NCBI GenBank assembly: GCA_002393735.1
Contig: DGTK01000006.1
Location: 27,338-91,337, forward strand
Length of the DNA: 64,000 nt
From: Lachnospiraceae bacterium UBA4338
GTDB lineage: Bacteria > Bacillota > Clostridia > Lachnospirales > Lachnospiraceae
Direction: 5' to 3'
Shown: positions 35,024 to 42,710 of the stretch, in pieces
Position numbering within the stretch: the stretch's first letter is position 1
Layout of the letters: each line of letters starts with the position of its first letter
Notes under the pieces: model-generated
Databases searched by the model: none
What the model was told of the DNA's origin: nothing
Seen by the model: only the letters and a program-made list of their open reading frames with translations
Program-made: the position numbers and the translations under genes

Positions 35024-35665
35024 TCATTTTTTCTTGGTGAATTTCTTGAAGGCTTTGGTGCTTTTAATCTGGGACCAGAAGATTATGATTGCCTGTCCCG
35101 GTACGCCGATTAAGAAGATTTCCCAGGCGTTATAATGCCAGTACACCAGCGCTGTCAGATACATTGAGGCCAGTATTGACCATATCATAAAGGATATAAT
35201 CAGATAATTTCTTCTTTGCTTAAACCATATGGAGTTAAAAATAAGCCATAGGAGAAAGGATATGGGAACAGCATATATAAATAGCATGGCGTGGGTAATT
35301 ACCGGTCCGGAAGAATTGGCATATTCCAGTATTACGAAGAAGGTGGTTGCTATGAGCCACACCAGTAATATGCTGAGTATGGTAATGAATATATGGTTAA
35401 ACTTGCGCCTTTTTTTGAGCTGGGTTGCTATTGAACTGGGAATATTGGGTTCATGGTCTTCCGTTACCAGATAATCCAGGCTTACTTCAAAAAGATTGGC
35501 TATTTCATACAAAACGGAGATGTCCGGCAAGGATTCACCTCTCTCCCATTTGGAAACCGCTTTGTCCGAATAGTTTAATTGTTCGGCCAGGTCAATCTGG
35601 GTTATTCCTTTTTGAACTCTGAGTTCAGATATATTTTTGGCAATAATTGGTTTTAAATCTGTCAA
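35024..35665 (-). CDS. XRE family regulator with C-terminal membrane domain
   Basis: A 213-residue protein. The helix-turn-helix occupies about residues 8-62 (LRVQKGITQIDLAEQLNYSD, AVSKWERGESLPDISVLYEI). A basic linker (KKRRK) is followed by four hydrophobic helices (about 92-115, 120-142, 150-172, 178-196). Such membrane-tethered XRE proteins are frequent in Clostridia and their signals are unknown. It is transcribed away from the haemolysin III gene, sharing a 265-base upstream region that holds several inverted repeats, so it may control that gene or itself. Confidence 0.85.
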   Translation of the reverse strand: MTDLKPIIAKNISELRVQKGITQIDLAEQLNYSDKAVSKWERGESLPDISVLYEIANLFEVSLDYLVTEDHEPNIPSSIATQLKKRRKFNHIFITILSILLVWLIATTFFVILEYANSSGPVITHAMLFIYAVPISFLLWLIFNSIWFKQRRNYLIISFMIWSILASMYLTALVYWHYNAWEIFLIGVPGQAIIIFWSQIKSTKAFKKFTKKK

Positions 35666-35727
35666 TTGTATTTCCTCTTTTTACTGCATATCCATTAGAT
35701 TTTAACATGAGAATATAAGTTTTGCAA

Positions 35728-35846
35728 GTGGGCGGTAGAATTGCCGTATGCCTTGTAAATACTGGGATTCTACCGTCCATTCTACTATGAGTAGAGAGCA
35801 GAAATAAGAACTCTACAGGGCTGTAACCAGCTTTTCAGTTACAAAA
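35728..35846 (+). other. Structured leader upstream of the haemolysin III gene
   Basis: Successive inverted repeats: CGGTAGAAT (35732-35740) with ATTCTACCG (35767-35775), then TCTAC/GTAGA around 35780-35795, and TGTAAC (35823-35828) with GTTACA around 35838-35843. The arrangement suggests a folded 5' leader, but no terminator or known riboswitch consensus is recognised and no promoter is clear. Confidence 0.4.
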
Positions 35847-35930
35847 AATCAAAAATGTAATAAGATGTATTCGTCAAAAAGAGGCGCGTCCTTGTATATA
35901 GATGTTTTGTTTGTAGAAAAGGAGGATAAC

Positions 35931-36662
35931 ATGGATATTGAAGTAAAAGGAATTGAAAAACCTGTCAGGGTCAGAAAGAAAAGAATACCCCTTAAGGACA
36001 GAATACTTCCTACATATACAGTGGCGGAGGAGATTTTTAACATGGTTTCCCATATAGTAGGAGCTGTCTTTGGTATAGCCGCATTGGTTTTATGTGTGAT
36101 AATGAGCGCATCCCATCATGATGCCTGGGGTATAGTCGGCTCTTCCATATATGGAGCATCAATGATAGTGTTATATACCATGTCGGCTGTGTATCACGGT
36201 CTGGGAAAGAAAACAGAAAAACTGATTATGGCCAAAAAAGTTATGCAGGTTGTTGATCATTGTACAATTTATTTCCTTATAGCAGGAACGTATACTCCGA
36301 TTCTGTTTACATCCATTAGGAAGGAAAGCCCGGTTTGGTGCTGGATTATATTCGGCCTTGTATGGGGATTTGCAGTTATCGGGGGAATCTTCACCGGAAT
36401 CGATCTTAAGAAATATTCCATATTTTCCATGTGCTGTTATATAGGAATGGGATGGTGCATAGTTCTTGCTGCCAAGACGGCAATTGCAGCAATTCCGTTA
36501 ATGGGTCTTTTGTGGCTGTTGATTGGAGGCATAGCATATACCATCGGGGCTGTTTTATATGGCCTGGGAAAGAGAAAAAAGTGGATGCATGGGATATTCC
36601 ACGTATTTTGTCTCATCGGGTCAATAGCCCAGTTTATATGTATTTTATTCTATGTGTTATAG
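35931..36662 (+). CDS. Haemolysin III / PAQR family membrane protein
   Basis: The start ATG 35931 has AAAAGGAGG upstream; the open frame reaches further but without support. The 243-residue protein has seven hydrophobic helices and the family signatures VSHIVGA, SAVYHGL and VDHCTIYFLIAGTYTP, with the conserved Ser, His and Asp that form the metal site in the PAQR fold. Bacterial members are called haemolysin III from the Bacillus cereus protein, but the role in most species is unknown and membrane-lipid homeostasis has been suggested. The long structured upstream region suggests regulation. Confidence 0.92.
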   Translation: MDIEVKGIEKPVRVRKKRIPLKDRILPTYTVAEEIFNMVSHIVGAVFGIAALVLCVIMSASHHDAWGIVGSSIYGASMIVLYTMSAVYHGLGKKTEKLIMAKKVMQVVDHCTIYFLIAGTYTPILFTSIRKESPVWCWIIFGLVWGFAVIGGIFTGIDLKKYSIFSMCCYIGMGWCIVLAAKTAIAAIPLMGLLWLLIGGIAYTIGAVLYGLGKRKKWMHGIFHVFCLIGSIAQFICILFYVL

Positions 36663-36786
36663 TTTAATGTTATAAAAATATTGGAAGCGACAGTTGACAT
36701 AACTCCGATATCTCTTCGAAAGGAGACGGGATACAATGGGGCTATGGTTAACATAAAATATCATAATTGAAAGGGATTTATTTAAA

Positions 36787-37677
36787 ATGAACAAGCAGTT
36801 TGTACTTTCGTGTGAATCTCCTGCGGATTTGCCTTTTTCAAAACTTGATGAGAGGGGAATTAAAGTTTTATTCTACAATTACATCATTGATGATAAGGAG
36901 TATGAAGATATATGCGGCAGGTCTCAGGCCAAGAGAGAGGAATTTTTTAAGGCAATTGAGAACGGGGCATTACCAACCACGTCTCAGGTTAATTCCATGA
37001 CGTATTATGATTATTTTAAGGAGTTACTTAAAGAGGGGGATGTTCTTCACCTTGCCTTTACTTCGGGATTGTCAGGTTCATGCAATAACGCTTTTGAGGC
37101 GGTAAAAATGATTGAAGAAGAGGGAGAAGAAACCCATAAAGTTATAGTTGTGGATTCCCTTTGTGCCTGCACGGGATTCGGTATGTTCGTTGAGGATGTG
37201 GCGGATAAATGGGAGGCAGGTGCTTCTTTGGAGGAAGCGGCGGAATATGCAAGAAATGACAGGGGAACCATAAGACATCAGTTCTTTGCAACAGACATGA
37301 AAATGTTCAAAAGAAGCGGCAGGGTTAACGGTCCTACAGCTTTGGTTGCAGCAGTGCTGGGAATCTGCCCTGTAATGCACATCGATGATAATGGAAAGAT
37401 TGTGGCTTATTCCAAGGCAAGGGGCAAGAAAGCAGTTATGAAAGCCACTGTGGACGAGATTGTCAAATCTCTTAATGATGTTAATGCCGACCATGGAAAC
37501 ATGTATATATCCCATGCAGACTGTATAGAAGATTGTATGGAAATGAAGAGACTGATTGAAGAAAATGTTCCTTGTTTCAGGGATAAAATCACCATCTGCG
37601 AAATAGGAACAATCATTGCCAGCCACTGCGGTCCAACCACGGTTGCGGTATTCTATCATCATGATAATGGAAGATAA
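36787..37677 (+). CDS. DegV family fatty-acid-binding protein
   Basis: A 296-residue DegV protein. These proteins bind a fatty acid in a deep pocket and can act as FakB partners of the fatty-acid kinase FakA. The N-terminal SCESPADLP strand, TTSQVNSMTY (the pocket Thr-Ser), LAFTSGLSGSCNNA and the C-terminal IGTIIASHCGPTTVAVFY are diagnostic. FakA is not encoded nearby. AAAGGGA precedes the ATG. The 124-base gap upstream holds a TTGACA without a matching -10 and a possible six-residue leader ORF (36736-36756) with a good AAAGGAG site. Confidence 0.92.
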   Translation: MNKQFVLSCESPADLPFSKLDERGIKVLFYNYIIDDKEYEDICGRSQAKREEFFKAIENGALPTTSQVNSMTYYDYFKELLKEGDVLHLAFTSGLSGSCNNAFEAVKMIEEEGEETHKVIVVDSLCACTGFGMFVEDVADKWEAGASLEEAAEYARNDRGTIRHQFFATDMKMFKRSGRVNGPTALVAAVLGICPVMHIDDNGKIVAYSKARGKKAVMKATVDEIVKSLNDVNADHGNMYISHADCIEDCMEMKRLIEENVPCFRDKITICEIGTIIASHCGPTTVAVFYHHDNGR

Positions 37678-37724
37678 GTAAATATCCATATAAATTCTAA
37701 TTAAGAAAGCACCTTTTTGATATG

Positions 37725-37763
37725 TACCCTCTTTACTGGACAACCAGTAAGGAGGGTATTTTT
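37725..37763 (+). terminator. Rho-independent terminator of the degV gene
   Basis: A 15-base stem with one symmetric mismatch region (37725-37739 with 37744-37758) and a four-base loop is followed by TTTTTA. Confidence 0.85.
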
Positions 37764-38041
37764 ATTGATTATCAGTGGTGATAATTAATCTTGATATTTA
37801 TATTTTTTTGTGTTACGATTTATATTGTAATGAGATTAATCATATGCCATATTCATGGCACCGATTATATTTTTGTTATCGGTATTATCAGAGTATTTTA
37901 GTAATTATATCTGCTGAAGATAGTGTTGATTTTTTTTTGAATCAATGCTACTATTGTTTTAAGAAAGAGATTATTTATCTCTTGGGCTGATCGAAAGATC
38001 CGGGTCCACATTTCAGCGGGTAAGACACCCGCTATTTTTTT
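37764..38041 (+). other. Leader region with attenuator-like terminator before the DUF3800 gene
   Basis: No credible gene lies in this very AT-rich stretch. Its end is highly structured: a GATC-GAAA-GATC hairpin (37989-38000), CGGGT at 38001-38005, and a perfect terminator AGCGGGT-AAGAC-ACCCGCT (38015-38033) with eight Ts, only about 12 bases before the DUF3800 ATG. GCTGA (37986-37990) can pair with TCAGC (38013-38017), which would break the terminator's 5' arm; the first CGGGT can also compete for ACCCG. This is the layout of a transcription attenuator, or the end of a small RNA. Confidence 0.5.
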
Positions 38042-38052
38042 TGAGGTTTTTT

Positions 38053-38727
38053 ATGAAGGAATTAAGTGTTTTTGTTGATGAATCCGGCGATTTTGGTGAT
38101 TATGATTACCATTCACCGTTTTATATTATTTCTTTAGTGTTTCATAATCAGTCTGTTGATATAAAAGAGGATTTGAACAGGTTTGAGAAAGAAATGATTT
38201 ATATAGGTTGGCCAAACCATTGCGTACATGCTGGTCCGCTTTTAAGAACTGAAAAAGAATATAAAGATTGTTCTTTAGAGGAAAGACAGAGATTAATAAA
38301 GAAGATAATGGGGTTTACAAGGAAACTGGATATTAGTGTTAAATCAATTTATGTAGAAAAGAAAAAATTTACGAATTCCATTGATATAACCGGTATATTA
38401 AGTAAACAACTTGCCACATTTATTAAGGAAAATATGGAGTACTTTCTTTCGTTTGATTTGATTAAGATTTATTATGATAGTGGTCAGGTAGAAGTCACAA
38501 GGGTTTTATCATCTGTATTTAATTCTTTATTAGACAATGTTCAATTCAAAAAAGTGGTTCCTGCTGAATATAGGTTGTTTCAAGTTGCGGATTTGATTTG
38601 TACATTGAAACTTACTGAACTTAAGATGAATAATCATTTACTAACGAAATCTGATCACTTATTCTTTGATAATGAAAGAACGTTTAAAAAGAATTATCTT
38701 AAAATAATAGAACTAAAGGAATTATAA
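38053..38727 (+). CDS. DUF3800 domain protein
   Basis: The start is ATG 38053, with TTGAGG seven bases upstream. The 224-residue protein opens with LSVFVDESGDFG (Asp9-Glu10-Ser11-Gly12), has a central YYDSGQVEVTRVL segment and ends with YRLFQVADLICTLKLTEL. These are the conserved acidic blocks of DUF3800, a putative RNase H-like fold family often found in defence islands and near mobile elements; no activity is established here. Base composition is clearly more AT-rich than in the neighbouring core genes, a sign of transfer. It sits directly behind a strong terminator. Confidence 0.88.
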   Translation: MKELSVFVDESGDFGDYDYHSPFYIISLVFHNQSVDIKEDLNRFEKEMIYIGWPNHCVHAGPLLRTEKEYKDCSLEERQRLIKKIMGFTRKLDISVKSIYVEKKKFTNSIDITGILSKQLATFIKENMEYFLSFDLIKIYYDSGQVEVTRVLSSVFNSLLDNVQFKKVVPAEYRLFQVADLICTLKLTELKMNNHLLTKSDHLFFDNERTFKKNYLKIIELKEL

Positions 38728-38730
38728 AAA

Positions 38731-38770
38731 AATAATCGCCGGCCTGGTCTCCGACGATTATTATTATTTT
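38731..38770 (+). terminator. Terminator after the DUF3800 gene
   Basis: AATAATCG (38731-38738) pairs with CGATTATT (38755-38762), with GG/CC pairs inside, and T-rich sequence follows. The next 140 bases (38771-38909) show no gene. Confidence 0.65.
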
Positions 38771-38909
38771 TAAATAGTATAATCTAAGGAATCGGGCAAC
38801 CGTCTATCGGTAATGCCTTTTTCTATATTTAATTATATGAAATCATATGTTCTTAGTCAATAAGAAGTTCCGATAGGTCATCAATGACGGAACTTAAAGA
38901 TTCATTTTA

Positions 38910-39020
38910 CGCATTATCCCCACCATCGGATATAACATCGGCGGCATCAGGAGCTACGTCGGATGGAGTGGAGAGGTCAGGGGCTGGGCCTGACATTTCC
39001 TGGTTGCCGGCATATTAAGA
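38910..39020 (-). pseudogene. Truncated duplicate of the 3' end of the gene at 41035-41640
   Basis: On the minus strand this stretch reads YAGNQEMSGPAPDLSTPSDV and onward to a TAA at 38912-38910. The intact gene at 41035 ends with YAGNQEMPGPAPDMDTSPSD and the same following block. At DNA level 38942-39019 and 41067-41147 are near-identical, in the same orientation, with one three-base in-frame gap. Only the last 36 codons are left here. The two copies flank about 2 kb with membrane, XRE and toxin-antitoxin genes. Confidence 0.85.
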
Positions 39021-39062
39021 ATAGCATTCTGTAAAATCTTTAATACAAAATGTAAAATATAG

Positions 39063-39230
39063 TTGACAAAAAGTAAAACCGGTTGTAATATAATGACATA
39101 AGCTGAATAGAAGAACTCATTCTTGCGCCAATCATGAAAAGAATGAAGATCTTCGCGAATGATAACCGGTTAAGTCATTCGGGCAGCTAAAAAAATGTTA
39201 ATTGCCTAATGTGAATAAGGAGAAAATAAT
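39063..39230 (+). promoter_or_regulatory. Promoter and structured leader of the small-membrane/XRE operon
   Basis: TTGACA (39063-39068) with TAATAT (17-base spacer, 39086-39091) or TATAAT (39089-39094). The leader of about 130 bases contains CGAATGA (39156-39162) pairing with TCATTCG (39175-39181) and repeats AACCGGTT. GGAG lies before the ATG at 39231. Confidence 0.6.
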
Positions 39231-39458
39231 ATGAAGACATTAAGAGCTGGAAGTTTTAAGGATTTGCCGCTTAATGCGAAAATAATGTCAGGCATCGGTC
39301 TTGTATGTGCATTATTAGGAATGGTGTTTCTTGTCATGGATGTGTTTGGTGTGATTGAATCCAATTTACCTGCAGAACTAGCAACAATAGTAGCAGGACA
39401 GGTGATAGTATCAGCAGTATTTTTTGCAAATAAGAACATTGTATATAAAGAAGATTAA
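39231..39458 (+). CDS. Small two-helix membrane protein
   Basis: A 75-residue protein with AAGGAG upstream of its ATG. Two hydrophobic helices (about 17-40, IMSGIGLVCALLGMVFLVMD, and about 48-66) are separated by a short polar turn; the C-terminus is charged. I do not recognise the family. It is the first gene of a unit with a five-helix membrane protein and an XRE regulator, a combination common on accessory elements in Clostridia. Function unknown. Confidence 0.7.
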   Translation: MKTLRAGSFKDLPLNAKIMSGIGLVCALLGMVFLVMDVFGVIESNLPAELATIVAGQVIVSAVFFANKNIVYKED

Positions 39459-39469
39459 TTTAGGAAGGA

Positions 39470-40027
39470 ATGGTGAGTGATATGTTTAGTGGAACATGGT
39501 TTGCAATGTGTGTTTCAATCGGTATTATAGTTGGACTTTTAATTTGTATTATTATAATTAAGTTTACAAATAAGGATGGAAAGTCAAAGACACAATATGA
39601 TGAAATGCAGGAACTGGAAAGAGGAAAGGCTTATAAGTATGCTTTCTGGACAATGTGTGGTGTAGCAGCTTTCATTGGTTGTCTGACACTGTTTGAAATA
39701 AAGATACCATTTGATATGTTTACCCTGTTTCTTATGGTTATTTTATCGGGAACTGTTGTTCAGGCATCTTATTGTATTATGAAAGATGCGTATATTGGTC
39801 TTAATACCAATAAGGTCAAAACCGGCATTGCTCTTGTAGTAATAGGAATTATTAACCTGATTAACGTAATCTTATTTATTGTAAAAGGTAAGTTCTTTGT
39901 TGATGGTATGTTTAATTTATCATTCTGCAACCTCTTGTGTGGACTTACAATGCTCTTTATAGGTGTGATGTTTGTTATTAAAAATGCAGTTAGTAAAAAG
40001 GAGGACAGTGGCGATGAAGAATCTTAA
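39470..40027 (+). CDS. Multi-pass membrane protein next to an XRE regulator
   Basis: A protein of up to 185 residues with five hydrophobic helices (about 8-30, 60-78, 84-104, 118-140 and 152-172). The start is uncertain: ATG 39470 lies very close to AGGAAGG, GTG 39473 has better spacing, and ATG 39482 follows GGTGAG. A charged loop after the first helix contains KDGKSKTQYDEMQELERG, a pattern seen in membrane partners of small XRE regulators. The XRE gene overlaps its last 14 bases, so the two are translationally coupled. The function is unknown. Confidence 0.75.
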   Translation: MVSDMFSGTWFAMCVSIGIIVGLLICIIIIKFTNKDGKSKTQYDEMQELERGKAYKYAFWTMCGVAAFIGCLTLFEIKIPFDMFTLFLMVILSGTVVQASYCIMKDAYIGLNTNKVKTGIALVVIGIINLINVILFIVKGKFFVDGMFNLSFCNLLCGLTMLFIGVMFVIKNAVSKKEDSGDEES

Positions 40028-40211
40028 ACTAAAAGCGGCGAGAGCCGGCATGGATCTGTCCCAGGACGAACTTGCCAAGGCAGTTGGTGTATCAAGACAA
40101 ACAATAAATGCAATTGAAAAAGGAGACTATAATCCTACAATAAATTTGTGTATCAGTATCTGTAAGGTACTTGGAAAAACATTGGATGAATTATTCTGGA
40201 CAGAGGAGTGA
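40014..40211 (+). CDS. Small Cro/CI-type HTH transcriptional regulator
   Basis: The ATG at 40014 has AAAGGAGG upstream, inside the preceding gene, giving 65 residues that are almost entirely one helix-turn-helix: KLKAARAGMDLSQDELAKAV, GVSRQTINAIEKGDYNPT, CKVLGKTLDELFW. This matches the YozG-like single-domain XRE group that usually represses its own operon with a membrane protein. Its stop codon lies within the stem of the following terminator. Confidence 0.92.
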   Translation: MKNLKLKAARAGMDLSQDELAKAVGVSRQTINAIEKGDYNPTINLCISICKVLGKTLDELFWTEE

Positions 40212-40229
40212 GAAATCACTCCTTTTTTT
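40204..40229 (+). terminator. Terminator of the small-membrane/XRE operon
   Basis: AGGAGTGA (40204-40211) pairs with TCACTCCT (40216-40223) across GAAA, followed by TTTTTT. Confidence 0.9.
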
Positions 40230-40231
40230 AA

Positions 40232-40288
40232 TTGATTTGTATAAATATGGGTGATATAATAATGGTAAGAAATTCTTACTTTCTTACC
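40232..40288 (+). promoter_or_regulatory. Promoter and operator of the AbrB-PIN toxin-antitoxin pair
   Basis: TTGATT (40232-40237), 17-base spacer, TATAAT (40255-40260). Four bases later a perfect inverted repeat, GGTAAGAAA (40264-40272), seven bases, TTTCTTACC (40280-40288), ends just before the AGGAGG site. This fits autorepression by the AbrB-type antitoxin. Confidence 0.8.
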
Positions 40289-40301
40289 AGGAGGTGATAA
40301 T

Positions 40302-40568
40302 ATGGATGTGAGTATGATTTCGATGTCATCAAAAGGACAGGTTGTGCTGCCAAAAGATATAAGACAACAATTAAATCTTGGTGCCGGAGCCAGATTAGCT
40401 GCATATGCAATAGGTGATATGATAATGTTGAAAAAAGTAGAGATTCCTCAGGAGGCTGATTTTATCAAAAGTTTAGATGAAGCATCAGCCTGGGCAAAAA
40501 GTGTGGGATATAAAGAAGAAGATATAGATGATATAATCAAGTCTTACAGAAAGAAAAAGACAACATGA
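40302..40568 (+). CDS. AbrB/MazE-type antitoxin
   Basis: An 88-residue protein with a swapped-hairpin AbrB DNA-binding domain (about 4-48: MSSKGQVVLPKDIRQQL, LGAGARLAAYAIGDMIMLKK) and a C-terminal acidic helix (about 50-88, SLDEASAWAKSVGYKEEDI) that would bind and neutralise the toxin. AGGAGG precedes the ATG. It overlaps the PIN toxin gene by four bases (ATGA). The antitoxin is expected to repress the shared promoter at the inverted repeat just upstream. Confidence 0.92.
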   Translation: MDVSMISMSSKGQVVLPKDIRQQLNLGAGARLAAYAIGDMIMLKKVEIPQEADFIKSLDEASAWAKSVGYKEEDIDDIIKSYRKKKTT

Positions 40569-40966
40569 GAATTGTTATAGATACGAATGTTGTGATTTCG
40601 GGGATTTTCTTCGGAGGTAATCCTAGAAAGATACTAGAGGCAGTCGTAAACGGAGAGTATGTTGCATGCGCCACTGCAGATATTATTTCCGAATATACTG
40701 AAATTGTAAACTTGATGTTGGAACGTAAACAGGGAAAAATTAATCCTGTTATTTTATCTTCTTTACATGCGTCATTAAAACTAATAGATGGTAAGTCAAT
40801 AATTGAAATATGCAGAGATCCGGATGATAATAAATTTATAGAATGTGCCGTAGATTCAAGGGCAATATATATAGTTAGTGGAGACAAAGATTTATTAGAT
40901 ATAAAAAAGTATAAGGATATTAAGATATTAACAGCTAAAGAATTTTGTGATATGTATCTTAAATAA
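40565..40966 (+). CDS. PIN domain toxin (COG1569-like ribonuclease)
   Basis: A 133-residue PIN domain. The acidic metal-binding residues are visible: Asp6 in VIDTNVVISG, Glu in ISEYTEIV, Asp in CRDPDDNKFIECA and Asp in SGDKDLL. This order matches the PIN toxins of the COG1569 type that pair with AbrB-like antitoxins. Such toxins cleave RNA and halt growth when unbound; the RNA target is unknown. The gene is coupled to its antitoxin by a four-base overlap and is followed by a terminator. Confidence 0.93.
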   Translation: MRIVIDTNVVISGIFFGGNPRKILEAVVNGEYVACATADIISEYTEIVNLMLERKQGKINPVILSSLHASLKLIDGKSIIEICRDPDDNKFIECAVDSRAIYIVSGDKDLLDIKKYKDIKILTAKEFCDMYLK

Positions 40967-40967
40967 T

Positions 40968-40994
40968 AAGAGCCACTGTGGGTGGCTCTTTTGT
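40968..40994 (+). terminator. Terminator of the toxin-antitoxin operon
   Basis: AAGAGCCAC (40968-40976) pairs with GTGGCTCTT (40982-40990), then TTTTG. The stem is closely similar to the terminator at 45748. Confidence 0.85.
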
Positions 40995-41034
40995 TGTGAA
41001 TTTTAAACTTATTATTTAGTTTTTATAGGTTTGG

Positions 41035-41640
41035 TTATTCAGATGCTTCAGGAGAATCGAAGAGGACGGCGGCATCAGGGGCTACGTCGGATGGAGAGGT
41101 GTCCATGTCAGGGGCTGGACCAGGCATTTCCTGGTTGCCGGCATATTCCATAGGATCTTCTAATTCGAGTTCCTCTTCTTCTTTCCAGAGAGTTTTCTTC
41201 TTCTCATGTCTCTTTGCAAGCTCACCTGCCTGCTTGGCAGCCATATACATATCTTTATTGAATTCCATTAATTTCTTTTCGTCTTTCCATGGAACTCTGT
41301 CGCCACGCGCGATGCGGCGTGCGGTCTCGATGATTTTGCCCTGATCTTCAGCAGCCATTTTCATTACTTCGCCCTGTTGTTCGGAAACTTTGAGATTGGC
41401 GTAAGTTGCCTCCATCTCGCAGACCTTGGAATTATATTCCATAAGTTCTTCTTTTTTGGTATGTAATGCTTCCAAAGACAGTTCAAGAACGCCTGCACGT
41501 TCGTCATTTTCTGCTTTTTTATCAGGTTTTATCTGGGATTCTTTATTGAGTCTGTCGATTTCATTACGCACTTTGACACTGGCATCATCGAACTTGCGCC
41601 AGTTGGCATAAGATGTACTTCTTGCTTCTTTGATTATCAT
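41035..41640 (-). CDS. Charged coiled-coil protein of unknown function
   Basis: The start at 41640 has GGGAGG upstream; the longer frame to 41697 is unsupported. The 201-residue protein is very rich in Lys, Glu and Ala and mostly helical (EARSTSYANWRKFDDASVKV, LEALHTKKEELMEYNSKV, GKIIETARRIARGDRVPW), with a Pro/Asp-rich C-terminal tail (EMPGPAPDMDTSPSDVAPD). No known domain is recognised. A truncated copy of its 3' end lies 2.1 kb away at 38910-39020. Helical, tailed proteins of this kind occur on mobile elements, but this is only a suggestion. Confidence 0.75.
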   Translation of the reverse strand: MIIKEARSTSYANWRKFDDASVKVRNEIDRLNKESQIKPDKKAENDERAGVLELSLEALHTKKEELMEYNSKVCEMEATYANLKVSEQQGEVMKMAAEDQGKIIETARRIARGDRVPWKDEKKLMEFNKDMYMAAKQAGELAKRHEKKKTLWKEEEELELEDPMEYAGNQEMPGPAPDMDTSPSDVAPDAAVLFDSPEASE

Positions 41641-41838
41641 GATTTTACCTCCCTGTAAAATACAAAACCGATAGATACCGGCCATCCGTGGCCACATTAG
41701 TTAATTTTATTGTACAATCAGCCCTGACTGTAGTCAATAAAAAAAGAGCCAATATTTAACCTTTCTGGTGACGGGCTTCCCTTGTAATTATGGAAAAAAA
41801 GTTATAAAATGGAATATATTGTAACTTTAAGGAATGTA

Positions 41839-42672
41839 ATGATTATGTTCAGTATTAGAGCGAATAATTTTAGCCTGGAACAGATAGCAGAGTCAGGCCA
41901 GTGCTTCAGGATGAAAGCAAGTGCGGCCAAGGTATATACAATTATTTCCGGAGACAGATATGTTAAGGCATATCAGTTATATGATCAGATAACATTTAGC
42001 TGTTCATATAAAGAATATGAAGATTACTGGAAGAAATACCTTGATCTTGATTCAGATGCAGATTATATAGCTATTGATAAGTTAATAAATAAATCAAATG
42101 ATGAATATATCAAGAAAGCCTATGCTTTTGGAAGTGGTATAAGAATACTTAAACAGGATACGTGGGAGATGATAATATCATATATTATTTCTCAGAATAA
42201 TAATATTCCTCGTATTAAGAAAACCATTGAAAAAATATGCCGTAAGTATGGTAGGCTCATTAGTGAGAAGGATGATATATATTCATTTCCAACGCCTGAT
42301 ATGATAGATGAGAATACTCTTGAAGATGATGAACTTGGGCTTGGATACAGAGCAGAGTATTTAAAAAATATAATCTCATATATCAAGGAACATCCTGAGT
42401 ATATTACCACCCTCGAACTCGCAAGTTATGAAAAGGCAGTAGAGAATCTTAAAGGTCATAAGGGAATAGGTCCTAAGGTATCCAACTGTATCTGCCTTTT
42501 TGCGCTGCATCATACCGGAGCTTTTCCAATAGATACACATATCAAAAAGATAATTGCCGCCAACTATCCCGATGGATTTGATTCAGGTTATTATGGTGAT
42601 TATCAGGGAATAGTGCAGCAGTATATGTTTTATTATGATTTGAATAATGTACAGGAAGAAGATGAAGAGTAA
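41839..42672 (+). CDS. 8-oxoguanine DNA glycosylase/lyase (Ogg1 type)
   Basis: A base-excision repair enzyme for oxidised guanine. The ATG at 41839 has AAGGA upstream and is preferred to ATG 41809. The 277-residue protein has an N-terminal Ogg domain (FSLEQIAESGQCFRM) and a helix-hairpin-helix-GPD core. The catalytic lysine is Lys213 in KGIGPKVSNC and the aspartate Asp232 in PIDTHIK; their distance of 19 residues equals that of Lys249 and Asp268 in human OGG1. Asn/Gln-rich ISYIISQNNNIPRI matches the pocket helix. The C-terminus is acidic. It is a single-gene unit with its own terminator. Confidence 0.92.
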   Translation: MIMFSIRANNFSLEQIAESGQCFRMKASAAKVYTIISGDRYVKAYQLYDQITFSCSYKEYEDYWKKYLDLDSDADYIAIDKLINKSNDEYIKKAYAFGSGIRILKQDTWEMIISYIISQNNNIPRIKKTIEKICRKYGRLISEKDDIYSFPTPDMIDENTLEDDELGLGYRAEYLKNIISYIKEHPEYITTLELASYEKAVENLKGHKGIGPKVSNCICLFALHHTGAFPIDTHIKKIIAANYPDGFDSGYYGDYQGIVQQYMFYYDLNNVQEEDEE

Positions 42673-42673
42673 A

Positions 42674-42703
42674 AAACGCATCCCATATTTAAGGATGCGT
42701 TTT
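42674..42703. terminator. Bidirectional terminator between the glycosylase and alarmone synthetase genes
   Basis: AACGCATCC (42675-42683) pairs with GGATGCGTT (42693-42701); A and T runs lie on the two sides, so it can serve both convergent genes. Confidence 0.85.
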
Positions 42704-42710
42704 GTTGTTA

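Noticed and set aside
36736..36756. Six-residue leader peptide before the degV gene
   Set aside because: It has an AAAGGAG site, but no terminator-antiterminator structure or codon bias follows, so a regulatory role is not supported.
37775..37990. 71-codon plus-strand frame in the gap before DUF3800
   Set aside because: No ribosome binding site, very biased AT-rich composition and overlap with hairpin structures; no known motif.
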